The notes under the pieces: model-generated
What the model was told of the DNA's origin: nothing
Database searches by the model: none
Seen by the model: the letters and a program-made list of their open reading frames with translations, nothing else
Source of the DNA: Leuctra nigra
Lineage: Eukaryota > Arthropoda > Insecta > Plecoptera > Leuctridae
DNA length: 64,000 nucleotides
Direction: 5' to 3'
NCBI GenBank assembly: GCA_934045905.1
Contig: OW203769.1
Coordinates: forward strand, 30,947,910-31,011,909
Shown here: piece by piece, positions 52,525 to 63,794 of the stretch
Layout: each line of letters starts with the position of its first letter
How positions within the stretch are numbered: position 1 is the first letter of the stretch
Position numbers and translations under genes: made by a program

Positions 52525-52633
52525 TATAAGTTGCCGAAATCCTCACCAGTTACGTTACACATTCATCCGCCTTCTGGGAGACCGGTGGAGACCTAGAGAA
52601 GACCGAGGAGACCTAGAGAAGACCGTCAGCAAC
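52525..52633 (+). promoter_or_regulatory. Core promoter and 5'UTR of gene 4
   Basis: TATAAG at 52525-52530, and a ccagtt initiator about 22-25 bp later. The 5'UTR contains a duplicated gagacctagagaagaccg. Confidence 0.5.
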
Positions 52634-55600
52634 ATGTGGCTAACACAGGTACGATATTAATAGTTTTATTATTCCGAGGGTTTTATCACATGACCGTCCA
52701 GAATTGAAAGGACGTAAGTGTGAAGACATAAAGGTGGGAGTTGCCTGTTGGCACATGCAATTTTGTCCCTTGGTGATTTTTTACTACTGTGTCTTTTAAT
52801 TATGTGCGTGTGCAATGTGATTCTAAGAATAGCGATTCTTGGTATGTCATTTGAGGTGAGAGACAATTTGAACCAATAAAAAAAGCAATTTAACTAGAAC
52901 TAGAATGGTTCACGACTGTCATTTATATTCATTGAAAATAAAACAACTTTTCTACATATACATTGATTTTATTTAAAATGTATGATGATCCATACGGTTA
53001 GTAACACGATTATTCATATGTGAATAAGTCAGGATTCTGTTAAATATAAAATGGTTTTGTTATTTAGTGAATATACTTCATCGATATGACAAATTGATCC
53101 AATTTAAAATCAACATAAATGTTCAGTACTTCTATTCATAATTTTTTCGCCGATTGGCTGAAAATATTTACAATATGACAATTTGACAAACTTTGGTTAA
53201 AATACCATGTAATCTCAAATGATCAGACAACGATTCATTTTCACTTTTCAACATTCAACCAGAGAAGATGTATGTAGAAGATGCTCAGGGCAATATCTGT
53301 ACCTAAGAAGTAGAAGGCCCAAAGACCATTTTCTCGACTTTGCGTACACACTTTAGGCATCATGAAGCTCTATTAAACTGATGTCAACAAATACAGATGT
53401 ATTCTCTTACACAATGACTCATGTAACCATTACAAATAATATGATGGATGATGACAGAATTATACGGTTTATGAGCTCACCTCAAGAATCATTGGAACGG
53501 ACTTCCAGCCTTCTACCACTGAGGTACATTTATTAGACCCAGGAGATTTCAATTAATTAATTATTGATTAATGAACAGAGTGTTAAGTGGACTTTCTACT
53601 GTTTAACTAACAGAGCATTGAAAGCCATCTAAATTAATTGTCACATCAAGTTTGTTGAATCAGTTTATGAACATGTTAATCTTCATGAACGTAATCCTCT
53701 CATTTGTCTTTGTGACTTACGCAAGCAGTCACGCCCCTCCACACAGCAATGTGCATCATTACATGCACTTCGGATGCACCGACTGGATTATCTGGTCCCG
53801 ACTTGCCGCATGATGTATGGTGTTTAATGCTGTACTTTGTATACAAGTACTTACCTAGTTATTTATGACTTCATCACAGGTATTTGGCTTCTGGATTACA
53901 CGCCTATTGAGTGTTGACGTTTTGACTCCACATGGGTCCTTAGCTCATTTATTACATTCTTAGTGGTGTTCAATGGCACACAGTTCTGCAATTTGAACAA
54001 GAAATAATTACCTATCTGATATAAAGACGTTGACGATCTAATTGAGCAATTTGACTACAATCCTGGATCTGGAGCCTTATTCTATAATTCTAAAATTCTC
54101 GATTGTGCGGACTCCGATTCGATGCAATAATAATTCATATTATGATCGTGAATCGTATTCCAGAAGAATAGGGAATTTATACAACTTTCTTGATCAAGGA
54201 TTTTCGTGATTTTCTTCAAAGAGACAAATGATGGGAAGGTCTACTAGTATGCCACAGCTGCATCTTCCCCAACGCTCATTTCAATTACCTCTTCATCATC
54301 TTCCCATCATCACCATAATCATTCATCCGTCTCCATTAGCCTCGTTGAAGAACAGTGCGACGTCAAACTTCATTACAAACACGTGGCTGGTCGTGGCCTA
54401 TTAGGAGGAACCTTCCCAGTATTCGCCGCTCGTTGAGGGAATCACGATACACTTCAGTCAGGAACGACGGCAGCTGGAATCGAACACGAACCCAGTCCTG
54501 AGCGGGCCCCTCGAGATAAACTGCTAGAGTCTTAAATGTAATTGAGAAAGTAAATACTTTGGTAGTTTTGTCAAACTCGGTACATAAACAAACTAGTTAC
54601 CTAGCTACGTACTGCATAAACCTGCTATACAATATCTTCAAGGCATTTACATACGAGTTCGCATGATGATGCTAAATGATAATAAAATGTTACAGGTTTT
54701 AGTGATGCAGTAAAAAATACTTGTTAAAATTATAGTTGGTAACCTCACATGTTCGGTGTACATCCACGGACGTAAAATCTCCACTAAACTGAAAGCGATT
54801 CAAGAAGTGACCACAGATTCACAACAATCTGTCCAGGAACCACGCCACTCAGATTCTTAGAATACTAATCCGTATTTACAACTTTAAGACGTTAAACCTA
54901 GTCTTGAGTCAAATTAAGTGTAATAAAACTAAAGGTATTCCATTTCCCCTTCTACTTTCGTAAAGGTATGGAAGTGAGATGAATCTTTTATGATAAGTCA
55001 AAGCTTGATTATTATTTTTTCACCTCTTCCATGCATCATTGTTACCATTCACCAAGGTAATAGAGATCAAAAAGCTAGATCAAAATGTGAAATGTATTAC
55101 AATGTGATGGAGTGTTCCAAAATGATGGAGGATTCTCTTGTCAAAGTGACTGATAGCTTATCCACCAGATAAACTTCTTGATAGAGTTAGCTAGGAGATT
55201 AAACCGATAGAAATGTAGGTGTTTGCTAACTTTAGCTTTAGATATGAAGAGCTTTGGCTACAATTCAAGAAAGCTCAACCATTTAGGTTCATGAAGTTCA
55301 AAATTAACAATATATACATTTTTGATGATTTTATTTCAAAAAGACATAATTTACCTATTTCGTTTTGAAATGTTTTGAAGACTAAATCACTGGGGTTCTT
55401 TGTTGGTGGAGGAGCCGAGTTCGTCCTGCGCAGTAACCAAAACCATCATCCCGCGCATCTCTGAAGTCCCACCTCAAATTCCAATCAGAGTCGCAACTTT
55501 CTAGCCTCAGGTCAACTAGCAGAGGTCAATTTGTCAAATAGTCAAGGTCAATTTTTAAGACGATGTTTATAACAGTCAACAAAGAAGGCAGTGATTATTG

Positions 55601-58600
55601 TCCCAGTCCGTTGGATTGTAAACTCTGACCTCCAGAAGGCTGTGAGTCCTCGAACCAATGTCCATCAGGAGTCAATGGCCGGAAGATTTGGAAGAATATG
55701 AATGGAGCATCTCGTTAAGACCGCTAGATACATGCGGGTGCGAGACGTTTTGCTTGTCATTTTGTAGACAAAGATTTTATTTCACTTTACTAATGTGTGA
55801 TAATTTAAGACGTGATATTATAATGTGAAGTAAAATAGTATCAAATAATTATAAGTAAGTCTGTGACGATTTTGATATTTCAGACAAACTCTGCGAAAAA
55901 GAATCACTTCATCTGGATTCATAAAACTTGTCAAACTTTCGGCTAGCAACTTTCAGAAGCTATATATAATAATGGCCGCAGACTCAATTTAAATCCCTTT
56001 CGAGATTATTGTTTATAATTACTATCAGTACCACGATGGGACGGAAATATACACACAAATGGGCTCCATTCCCACAATATTTCTGTTCCTATACTGAAAC
56101 AGTAATTCTCTTGGCTTGGCTATTATTCACATTGTCGAGGTAAGACGAAACTTCTATAAAATCATTGCCTGCTGGAGTTGAATCCAGATTGCTTATCTTT
56201 CTTCTGGACCATTTTAAGTACTTGTAACATGGAAGTGAATACAATTAGTTATTCACTTTATGAGGCTTGGGCGAGGGAAAAGAAATCCCAGGCCATGGAT
56301 TGGCCAAACTGCTCCATCAAGAAGACAAGTACACTTCAGCACCTGTTGCGTGTATTCGTTTTTCAGAATTTCTTTAAGCTGCTGCAAACGCGAGCGAGTT
56401 TGCCGCGTGTTGCAGGCACCTTTTTGGATTCGATTGGACACAAAATGGGTAGACGAAATTATTGAAATTTTAATCATGATCAGATAAAAGACAAACTTAG
56501 TGAATTTTTAATTTTTTGCTTCGTTAATTATAGTTGATAATTAGTTGATTTTTGGTTTAAAAGAATGTACATTTTTTCAAATTGAATCAATGGATACCGT
56601 GTGAAATTTAATGAAAAATGTGTGCCAAGTGATAACCCTAAGTTTGTATTTTATTTATCTAATCATGATTACAATTTGAGATCAATTAGTTCACAAGTTT
56701 GGTCTCCAATCGTATCGGAAATTACATAGTTTTGAGCGGTTTTGTTGAATAACCGACCCTAACCAGGCATTTTCTCTGTCAATATTCTAAAATGGCCGAG
56801 CGTTTGTACCTACTACCTTAAATATCGAAATAAAGGCATGACGAATTATGGCAGCATGTTCATACATATAAAAACAATATTTTGGTATAAATTGTTGACT
56901 AGAGAAATACCACGAAACATCCACCATTTTTAAAATTGTCAAAATGTTGAGACCTCTCAAAAGATTAGGAATACGAAGCGATGTAAATCAGCATTGGATA
57001 AATATTATCTGTCTCAAAAGCAGAATGGCGGGAGTCCATTTCAATGATTCTTCGTGAGTGCTAAAGAATTAACTAGTAATTCTACCTTTCATTATCCAAT
57101 CGTAGCTTTGTAAAAGTTACACACAGTAAACATTTTGAAAAACAATACTTCAATGTAAACGCATTTGGGGACTTCAGTCTATTTACTATTGATAGCAGAG
57201 AAAATGGACTCCGACCCTTCTGCTTCTTACGTACAGAATTGCTTATTACTGCTTGCTACAATTTCAATGTGATGCAACGTGTATGAAGAGAAGAGAGTGG
57301 CTGGTATATCGGGAATCTGCTTGACTCAACTGGGGTTTGTGTTCCCTCATCCAATACTCTCAAGCGCAGTGATGCAACGTGTATGAAGAGAAGAGAGTGG
57401 CTGGTATATCGGGAATCTGCTTGACTCAACTGGGGTTCGTGTTCCCTCATCCAATACTCTCAAGCGCAGTGATGCAACGTGTATGAAGAGAAGAGAGTGG
57501 CTGGTATATCGGGAATCTGCTTGACTCAACTGGGGTTCGTGTTCCCTCATCCAATACTCTCACGCCACTTCTGAATCACACGGACTTAATCACAGCCTGC
57601 CAACAGCTTCCTTCCTCGCTGATTGCATACCAGATGAGATCAAAACATCACGCCGAGATTCATCTTCATCTCTCTTCACTTCCAAGAAGAAGAATATGTT
57701 AAGAAAAACTCCCCAAAAGTTCAACACTCCATGGAATAATAATTACTCGTTTGCACTTGCTCTCCGGAAGTCCCAGGCTCGATCCACGCGATCTTTCTGC
57801 CTTGTGATTTCTTGGTTTAGCTCAGTTGATAGGCAATGCTGGGAAGGTTCCTTACTATAGTAGGCCTCGACTTCCTCCTTCCCACCGTCCATTATTCTCT
57901 TCATCATCATCATCATCTTTAATCATCCGTCAACAACAGCCAATCTCCAAAACTGTGCAAATGTTTCGATAACCCATCTACACTTTTCGGAAGCTGTCAA
58001 ATGTTTTGCCAATTTTCTTAATAATTATGATTTTAAAATAACCCCCCCCCCCCCCCCCCCCCCCCCCCGTCAGTAGCTCATTCTGTCTTGATGTTCTAGG
58101 TGAGCTTCCTCCTGGCACTACTTTCTGCGCGCGCGCTCGGCCTGTCAGGCGGTGGTGCGGCGGCGGAGGCGACGGTGGCGCTGCCCAGGATCGCGGTGCT
58201 GCGGCAGGAGACGGAACCACAAGTACTCGCCAAGAAGTGAGTCACGCGATACGATGACGTCAGAGCACGAGAGATTCATTCATACGTTACTAGAGGGCGT
58301 TCATGACTTGCATTATACACCCATAGTAAAACTATATGGTCGGAAATTGTAAACATTGGAGATATTTTTTAATATTGCTATATAACCTTTGAACCATTAA
58401 ATTATCAAATATGTTAAAAATAATTAGCATTGCTAATTTTTGAGTCGATTTAAGAAATATAAACTCGAACAATATTTGTGCCACTCGTGAACTACGATAT
58501 TGGGCACAAATATTGAATTTATAAGATGGTGTTTACATTGCTAAGGTTGGCTAAGAAATTAGCTATACTCCAAGTTTTTCACATATTTCGTAAATTAAAG

Positions 58601-60194
58601 GATACAAAAGTTGTGGCGATATTTAGAAAATATTATCTCCATTGTTTACGTAGAGTGCAAGTATTCTAAAGACTTTTCAGTATAGGTATTGTGATTTTGT
58701 AAAACAGTTTGACAAGGGAGGGAAGGGGTAAGTAGGTGTGTGACAGTGATTAACTACGTAGCTTTAAAAATAAAAACTCATTTGCTTAGACGTAAAGAAA
58801 GTATAAATATTTGGTTTTGGGACAAGCTGTGACATGAGGAAGGGATATTGAAGAAGGCTTACAAAACTGAAAAGTATTTCACGAATGTGACGAATGTCTC
58901 AAAACGATCCACTGTATGATGTCAATTCTTCATAAATCGACCTCAACATAATTTCACATGTGCATACATCTTAGTGACATACATGGTGGGTGACATATCT
59001 TGCTCATTATATGCCAACAATACTACATATATTTCTAAACTAGGAAAACGTTCAGTGTAACGCTTTGATGAGCGAGCACCGGTACGTGCTAATTCTCGAA
59101 CCGGAATTCCTTGCCAAACGCCCCAAAAACAAATACATTCATATTGAATTGAAATATGAGTTACTCAATCAACATAAAAGTGGCAAGAATGCAGTAGTGA
59201 CATTTCTTCTTCGACTTGCAGTTCTGCGCCGGCGTCGACAGAAAACTCCCCGACCGTCCAGAAGCTGACCGAGGGCAAGTACGCCATCTTCAACACCGAG
59301 GGAGAAGAGGAGGCCTCTCTGGTCGTCACGAAGAACTCCGTGAAGGCGTCGGAAGAGTCGAACCTTAAGGCGCTGTATGATTGGCTGACGAGTTACTTCA
59401 AGCGCAACCGCTCCCCCAGCCAGCATCCGTACCCGCACGGACCGCAAGGGCCCTATGACCCGTGGTACGCCTACAACCAGGACAGGTTCCCCTACCCGCC
59501 CAGGCCAGCCAGTGTGACCTACCCCTACCACTATTACCCCCACTACCCCTATGACGAGTACAACGGATATGGCTCGACGTACCCTTACGGACCTTGGTCG
59601 AGATTCATGCCGAAACTTCCTTGGGGTCAAAGAAAACCGAGCAATCCGGAAATGAATCACCTGAAAAGTCAACATAAACCTTACTTCCATCAACAGCCAA
59701 GTGGAGGTTCTAATATGATGGACAGGTACCAACCTGCCGAACAAAACTTCCCCCAAGACGGTTTCCGAACGGGTTATCCTTCTCAGCAAGGGTACCAACC
59801 TTCCCCGCAAAACTTCCCCCAGGACGACTTCCGAACTGGTTATAATCCTCAGCAAGGGTACCAACCTTCCCCGCAAAACTTCCCCCAGGACGACTTCCGA
59901 ACTGGTTATAATCCTCAGCAAGGGTACCAACCTTCTGCGGCAAATTTTCCCCAGGACGACTTCCGCGCACAGCAAGGCTACCAACCTTCCGCCCAAACTG
60001 TCCCCCAGGAAGGCTTCCGAAATCAATATCCCGCACAGCAAGGCTACCAACCCCCAGATAACTTCCCCCATGACAGGTATCCGACGCAGCAGGAGTACCA
60101 AGAAGCACCGCAGCAGAGCGGCGTGGCGCCAGCGGCGTCAGATGACGACTATAAAGTAGTTTACGGACATCACTTGCCAGGTTTTTTTTTTTGA
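52634..60194 (+). CDS. Gene 4: secreted Tyr/Pro/Gln-rich repeat protein (374 aa, 3 exons)
   Basis: Exons 52634-52648 (MWLTQ), 58100-58236 (acceptor tgttctag, donor gtgagt) and 59222-60194 (acceptor cgacttgcag). Phases 0 and 2. Signal peptide MWLTQVSFLLALLSARALG. An Ala/Gly/Glu stretch leads to Asn51 at the junction. EGKYAIFNTEGEEEASLVVT and SEESNLKALYDWLTSYFK match gene 3 almost residue by residue, without gene 3's intron between Lys and Ala. Tyr/Pro-rich YPYHYYPHYPYDEY follows, then six repeats of about 22 residues (220-343) of the form YQPxxxNFPQD-FR-xYxxQQG. It ends in an acidic segment and LPGFFF. The mature part has no Cys. AATAAA lies at 60502-60507. A C27 run sits about 30 bp before the exon 2 acceptor. 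Likely an extracellular structural protein. Confidence 0.9.
53296..53528. mobile_element. GTACCTCAGAGGTA-family MITE (intron 1 of gene 4), reversed core
   Basis: Left tctgtacctaagaagtagaa, right cttctaccactgaggtaca. The core reads tctcttacacaatgactcat, the inverse of other copies. Confidence 0.85.
54195..54530. mobile_element. Two SINE copies joined tail to tail
   Basis: Plus copy 54195-54370 (agagacaaatgatgggaagg, ending attagcctcgttgaagaaca gtgcgac) and minus copy 54386-54530 (taggaggaaccttcccagta, gctggaatcgaacacgaa). Confidence 0.6.
54540..56435. other. Intron 1 of gene 4, nothing recognised
   Basis: Long AT-rich stretch. A hairpin-like fragment at about 54078-54170 lies just before it. 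Short frames at 56178-56487 have no recognisable domain. Confidence 0.4.
56440..56765. repeat. Dispersed repeat, inverted partner of 26155-26460
   Basis: Ends ggttttgttgaataaccg. It contains the inverse of caattagttcac/gtgaactaattg and ccaatcgtatcgg/ccgatacgattgg. Confidence 0.65.
57008..57237. mobile_element. GTACCTCAGAGGTA-family MITE, diverged
   Basis: Left tctgtctcaaaagcagaatg, right cttctgcttcttacgtacaga. Core diverged. Confidence 0.7.
57271..57560. repeat. 100-bp tandem repeat, about 2.9 units
   Basis: gatgcaacgtgtatgaagag starts at 57271, 57371 and 57471. Units are nearly identical, with a G/C difference in tttgtg versus ttcgtg. Confidence 0.95.
57755..57965 (+). mobile_element. tRNA-derived SINE (intron 1 of gene 4)
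   Basis: B-box relative ggctcgatccacg, body ataggcaatgctgggaaggt and ctccttcccaccgtcc, a (cat)n stretch, then catccgtcaacaacagccaa. Confidence 0.65.
58042..58068 (+). repeat. C27 homopolymer near the exon 2 acceptor of gene 4
   Basis: 27 consecutive C, 31 bp before the AG at 58098-58099, roughly at the branch-point/pyrimidine-tract region. Confidence 0.9.
58237..59221. other. Intron 2 of gene 4
   Basis: AT-rich. A single end of the CTAGGAAAACGC family (ctaggaaaacgttcagtgta, then cgctttgatgagcgagcacc) lies at 59040-59085. Nothing else recognised. Confidence 0.5.
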
Positions 60195-60780
60195 AGAAAA
60201 TGGTGAGAAAATTGATAAGAGTTTTGAATCGAGTGGGTTAATATCTTGATAAGATGGGTTGGTAGACCTGTTGTTGGGTCACGAGTGGTGGGATGAGTAG
60301 ATTGGGTGTAGATTTATTTATTTATTTAAATTATATTTATTACAATTGATTGTAAACCTGACATTCTACCTAATGTGATTTAAATGAAAGACAGATTAAT
60401 TATTATTTATATTTAGTACAAATCAAAAGCATACCTGTTAAAAAGCTAAAAAGTATTAATATGCCTTTTGTAATTCTGTGAACACTGATGAAAGTGTACC
60501 TAATAAAATTGATATCTATTTATAAATTATTGATAAGGATGAGAAGTGTGATTGTTTTATTTGGCAATTCTTCCTTGTCTCATCCTTGTTAATAATTAAC
60601 ACCGGCAATTGTTCGTCATTTGTTTAAAATAATGCGCAAATTAAGTTGCACTAAAAGCCTACTGTTTACCTACATATTAATTTTGATGATCTATATTTAT
60701 AAAATATCTACTCACATAATCAACAATTTAATAAAAACTGAGGTATTTATAGGAATCTTGGCAAACTATTGAAATTATAG
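60195..60780. other. 3'UTR and flank of gene 4
   Basis: AATAAA at 60502-60507 after AT-rich 3'UTR. No further gene. Confidence 0.5.
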
Positions 60781-60781
60781 A

Positions 60782-61060
60782 CTAGGAAAACGCTCTGTGT
60801 ACCTCGGTAATAAGCGAATCTTCGTATTGCATGCGAATTAGTGAGTGAAATTTGTGATTGGTCAATGATGATGATTGGTCAAACGACTCCAGTTTAAATT
60901 TTCACACAGATTTTCTTTAATATTGCCATTTTATAAATAAATGTTCCCATGAAACCTCGACCGATGTTGCTGGAAATCACCGATCAGGATAGTAATTGAT
61001 GTTTTGTGAACATTATCCTGCGGATCAGTGACTTCGTTTGACATATAAATCGAAACAATC
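60782..61060 (+). mobile_element. CTAGGAAAACGC-family element, partial
   Basis: The end ctaggaaaacgctctgtgta, and a distal part cgaccgatgttgctggaaat / gatcagtgacttcgtttgac matching the copy at 7314-8010. Confidence 0.55.
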
Positions 61061-62390
61061 TAGCCACAAGTTTTGATCGGTTTATATTACCTGGAAGTAT
61101 CTGGAACTCCATCCAGTTTCCAGCTCCACTGCACGTAGGTCTGACGTCACAGTCAAGATCATATTCGAGGACCGGTTCACAAAAGTGATTCTCTAAAACG
61201 AGGTCCAAATCGATGATTTAATGAGTTTATTAACATTTAAGTGCTGCGTGGAATTCCAGATCTCGTCTCGTAGAGGCAACGAGTTCTGTGTTTGTTAGAA
61301 GCAATGGGCGCATGCGCACGCCGTGTTCGCTGCACTTGTACTCCACTGCATTCTCCATGCACTCTCAAGACAATTCGACAATGCACTTTAAAGTATACGT
61401 GATTTCGTGAAAGTGCATCTCCCAAAAGCTCCTTATTATAACTAGAATGAGCAAACATTTCTTAATTTTCGCAAATTTCATGAACATACACAAGATTTTA
61501 CTCACCGGACCGTGGTGGGTTTAATCTAAATATTATAGAATGTCTGGAGATTGTGTTTGTATCAATAGAATACAACTTTTAATTCGGTGATATAAAACAA
61601 GTCGAGTTTAATATATTTTACGAAAAATTTAGGAAATAAGTGGAGATCGTAAAAAGAGATATAAATTTAATTTTTATGACTTCTCCCTACTTAAAGCAAC
61701 AACCGCCTCCTTCCCATCCGTGTATCATTACCATAACTATCTTCCATCTTCTCCCAATCATAATATCAACAAAATGACACATTTAAATAAACAAGAATTA
61801 ACTTTTCCCCACAAATATATTTTTAAACAATTGATAACTAAACTATTTTCCTATACTGATTTTCAGTGTCAAGGTAGTGCACTTCCGTGGCTACTGACAT
61901 AATTCCTCCAATATCATTAATAATAACTGACCTGAGTTATACCACGTGAAACAGCTTATACGTGAGATACGTCACGTGACCATCTACACGTATCATCTTT
62001 AAAATCAGATTGATCTTAAGAGTGTCAGACACGTCCAACTATCTATCTGTATATTTCAGTTTGTTAAACTTCACACAGTTCTGCAACTTCCTTATAAGCT
62101 AATGGGATCAATAGGGAGAATATTTTAAAGTTTTAACCAACAAAAGGATTTGAATTTAGCAAAGAAGACTACATCTTGGTCTTACTACATGCTTGAGCCA
62201 TTTGAAGTGTCAAATGATCGACATAAATTTTAACCAATCAGAGGATTTCGTTCAAATTACAGCATGAACACCTCCGAGGTAGTCTTTACATTAGTACACA
62301 TTTTCAGCTCGATCGGAGAAACCATGCCACCTGTAGGGCAGAGACAAAAAAACAGACATTCGTGCCTAACCACCAAATAAGTCGGAAGAA
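61061..62390. other. Intergenic, nothing recognised except SINE scraps
   Basis: A SINE-like remnant (cctccttcccatccg) near 61708 and a fragment of the 12632-13579 family near 62228 (ttttaaccaatcagaggatttcg). Confidence 0.35.
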
Positions 62391-62394
62391 GGAG

Positions 62395-62520
62395 GTCGTA
62401 GATTTTAGCAGGAACCATCCCAGCATTCACCTGACGACTGAGGTGATTCAACTCAGTCAGTCAAACGAGCCAAAGCCCCTGCCTGAGCCGGCTTGCTCTG
62501 TGTTAATTAACTGGGCGCGA
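62395..62520 (-). mobile_element. SINE, minus strand
   Basis: Reads gcaggaaccatcccagcatt, actgaggtgattcaactcag and aaagcccctgcctgagccgg, the inverse of the SINE body and head. Confidence 0.5.
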
Positions 62521-62788
62521 CTCAACAGAGTTCAGAGTGTCCAACGGTCTTAATTGGACCCAATTTCGGGGCCACCTCCGAGCAAGATCGCAAGAGCCGT
62601 GTAAACGATCAGGTCGAATGGCAACAGGTAATGATTACGGTACTTGCAAGACGAATTCGGACAGATTCCGCGGAGCAACAGTTTCGAGTTCGCAGTCTGG
62701 ACCTCGACATTGGACCGACATGAGGGTGAGTTGCGCATTATCACGGGTTATGTGGGAGACTTTCAATATGCAGAACCATTGGGTCGGA

Positions 62789-63001
62789 TCTGTATCTCAC
62801 AGGTAGAAGGCCTGAAATCCATTTCAATGATTCTTGACCAGTAGTTCTATTTCACCTAATCATATTTGTAATGGTGACATGAGTCATTGTGTAAGAGAAT
62901 ACTTCAATACAACTGAAACTGTTGACATCAGTCAAATGGAAATTGATAGGGCTTGATAACAACATTCCAAATTAACTCCGTCCTTCTACCTCTGAGGTAC
63001 A
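62789..63001. mobile_element. GTACCTCAGAGGTA-family MITE
   Basis: Left tctgtatctcacaggtagaa, right cttctacctctgaggtaca. Complete core ttgtaatggtgacatgagtc attgtgtaagagaatacttc. Confidence 0.85.
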
Positions 63002-63765
63002 TGTATTCGAGTATATTCAATACCTGATAGATTTTGAGCAAGCTTGATAGAATAGCCTCAGGTAAAATAAAGCTTTTTTGTATGGCCAGCTAACGCAAGC
63101 GGTGGTTATACAAATTTTATTTAAATAATGTTTGAAATGTTTTGTATCCGATTCAGACAATGGATTGATTTTAAAGGTCATGAAATTAAATGGATGGGCA
63201 TGAAGAATGCCTCCACGACAGGGGAAATATTGCTTTTAATTGAGACCCTGAGAAGATATCATTAAAATCTCAAAACGTATATACTTATATAGTCCTAGCA
63301 GCCGGATCACCAGATGCCAATTTATTAGAACATTTATTAACAGATCCTATAAGCAAAGTCAAATATATAGTTTAGGAAGTCAAGACCAGATTCTTGTCGT
63401 ACTTTGAGAAGAACGTGTATCTGAGGCAAGGCAGGAACTATCGAAAATATAAACCTATTACAAACAAGCAAATTAATTCTACTAATAACTATCTGACTAA
63501 TTAACCAGCTCTTATTAATCATGCGCAAGATCAAATGAGTCAAGAGGAAACGCTCGCTACGCTGAAACGTAATTAACAACAAATTGGTCTCATCTTCGGA
63601 ACGAATGCTGTTATTTAGTTTTTGTTGCATGTCTGATTACAAGGTTTAGGACCATCAATCATCATTATAACACTTTTTACAGAGTAATTATTTCCGTGCA
63701 TTCTCATGATATAGGCTGGTCAAATGAAGATGTTTGCAAAATATGACAGTTTATTCATGCATGAA
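63002..63765. other. Intergenic, nothing recognised
   Basis: AT-rich; no inverted ends or coding signal. Confidence 0.35.
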
Positions 63766-63794
63766 TAAACTTATCTGCATGGAGCTCCATGCAT

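Noticed and set aside
59169..60101. 310-codon frame antisense to gene 4 (also 34743-35312 and 46487-47341 antisense to genes 2 and 3)
   Set aside because: Shadows of GC-rich, repetitive coding exons. Gene 4's sense strand has signal peptide, introns and homology to gene 3.
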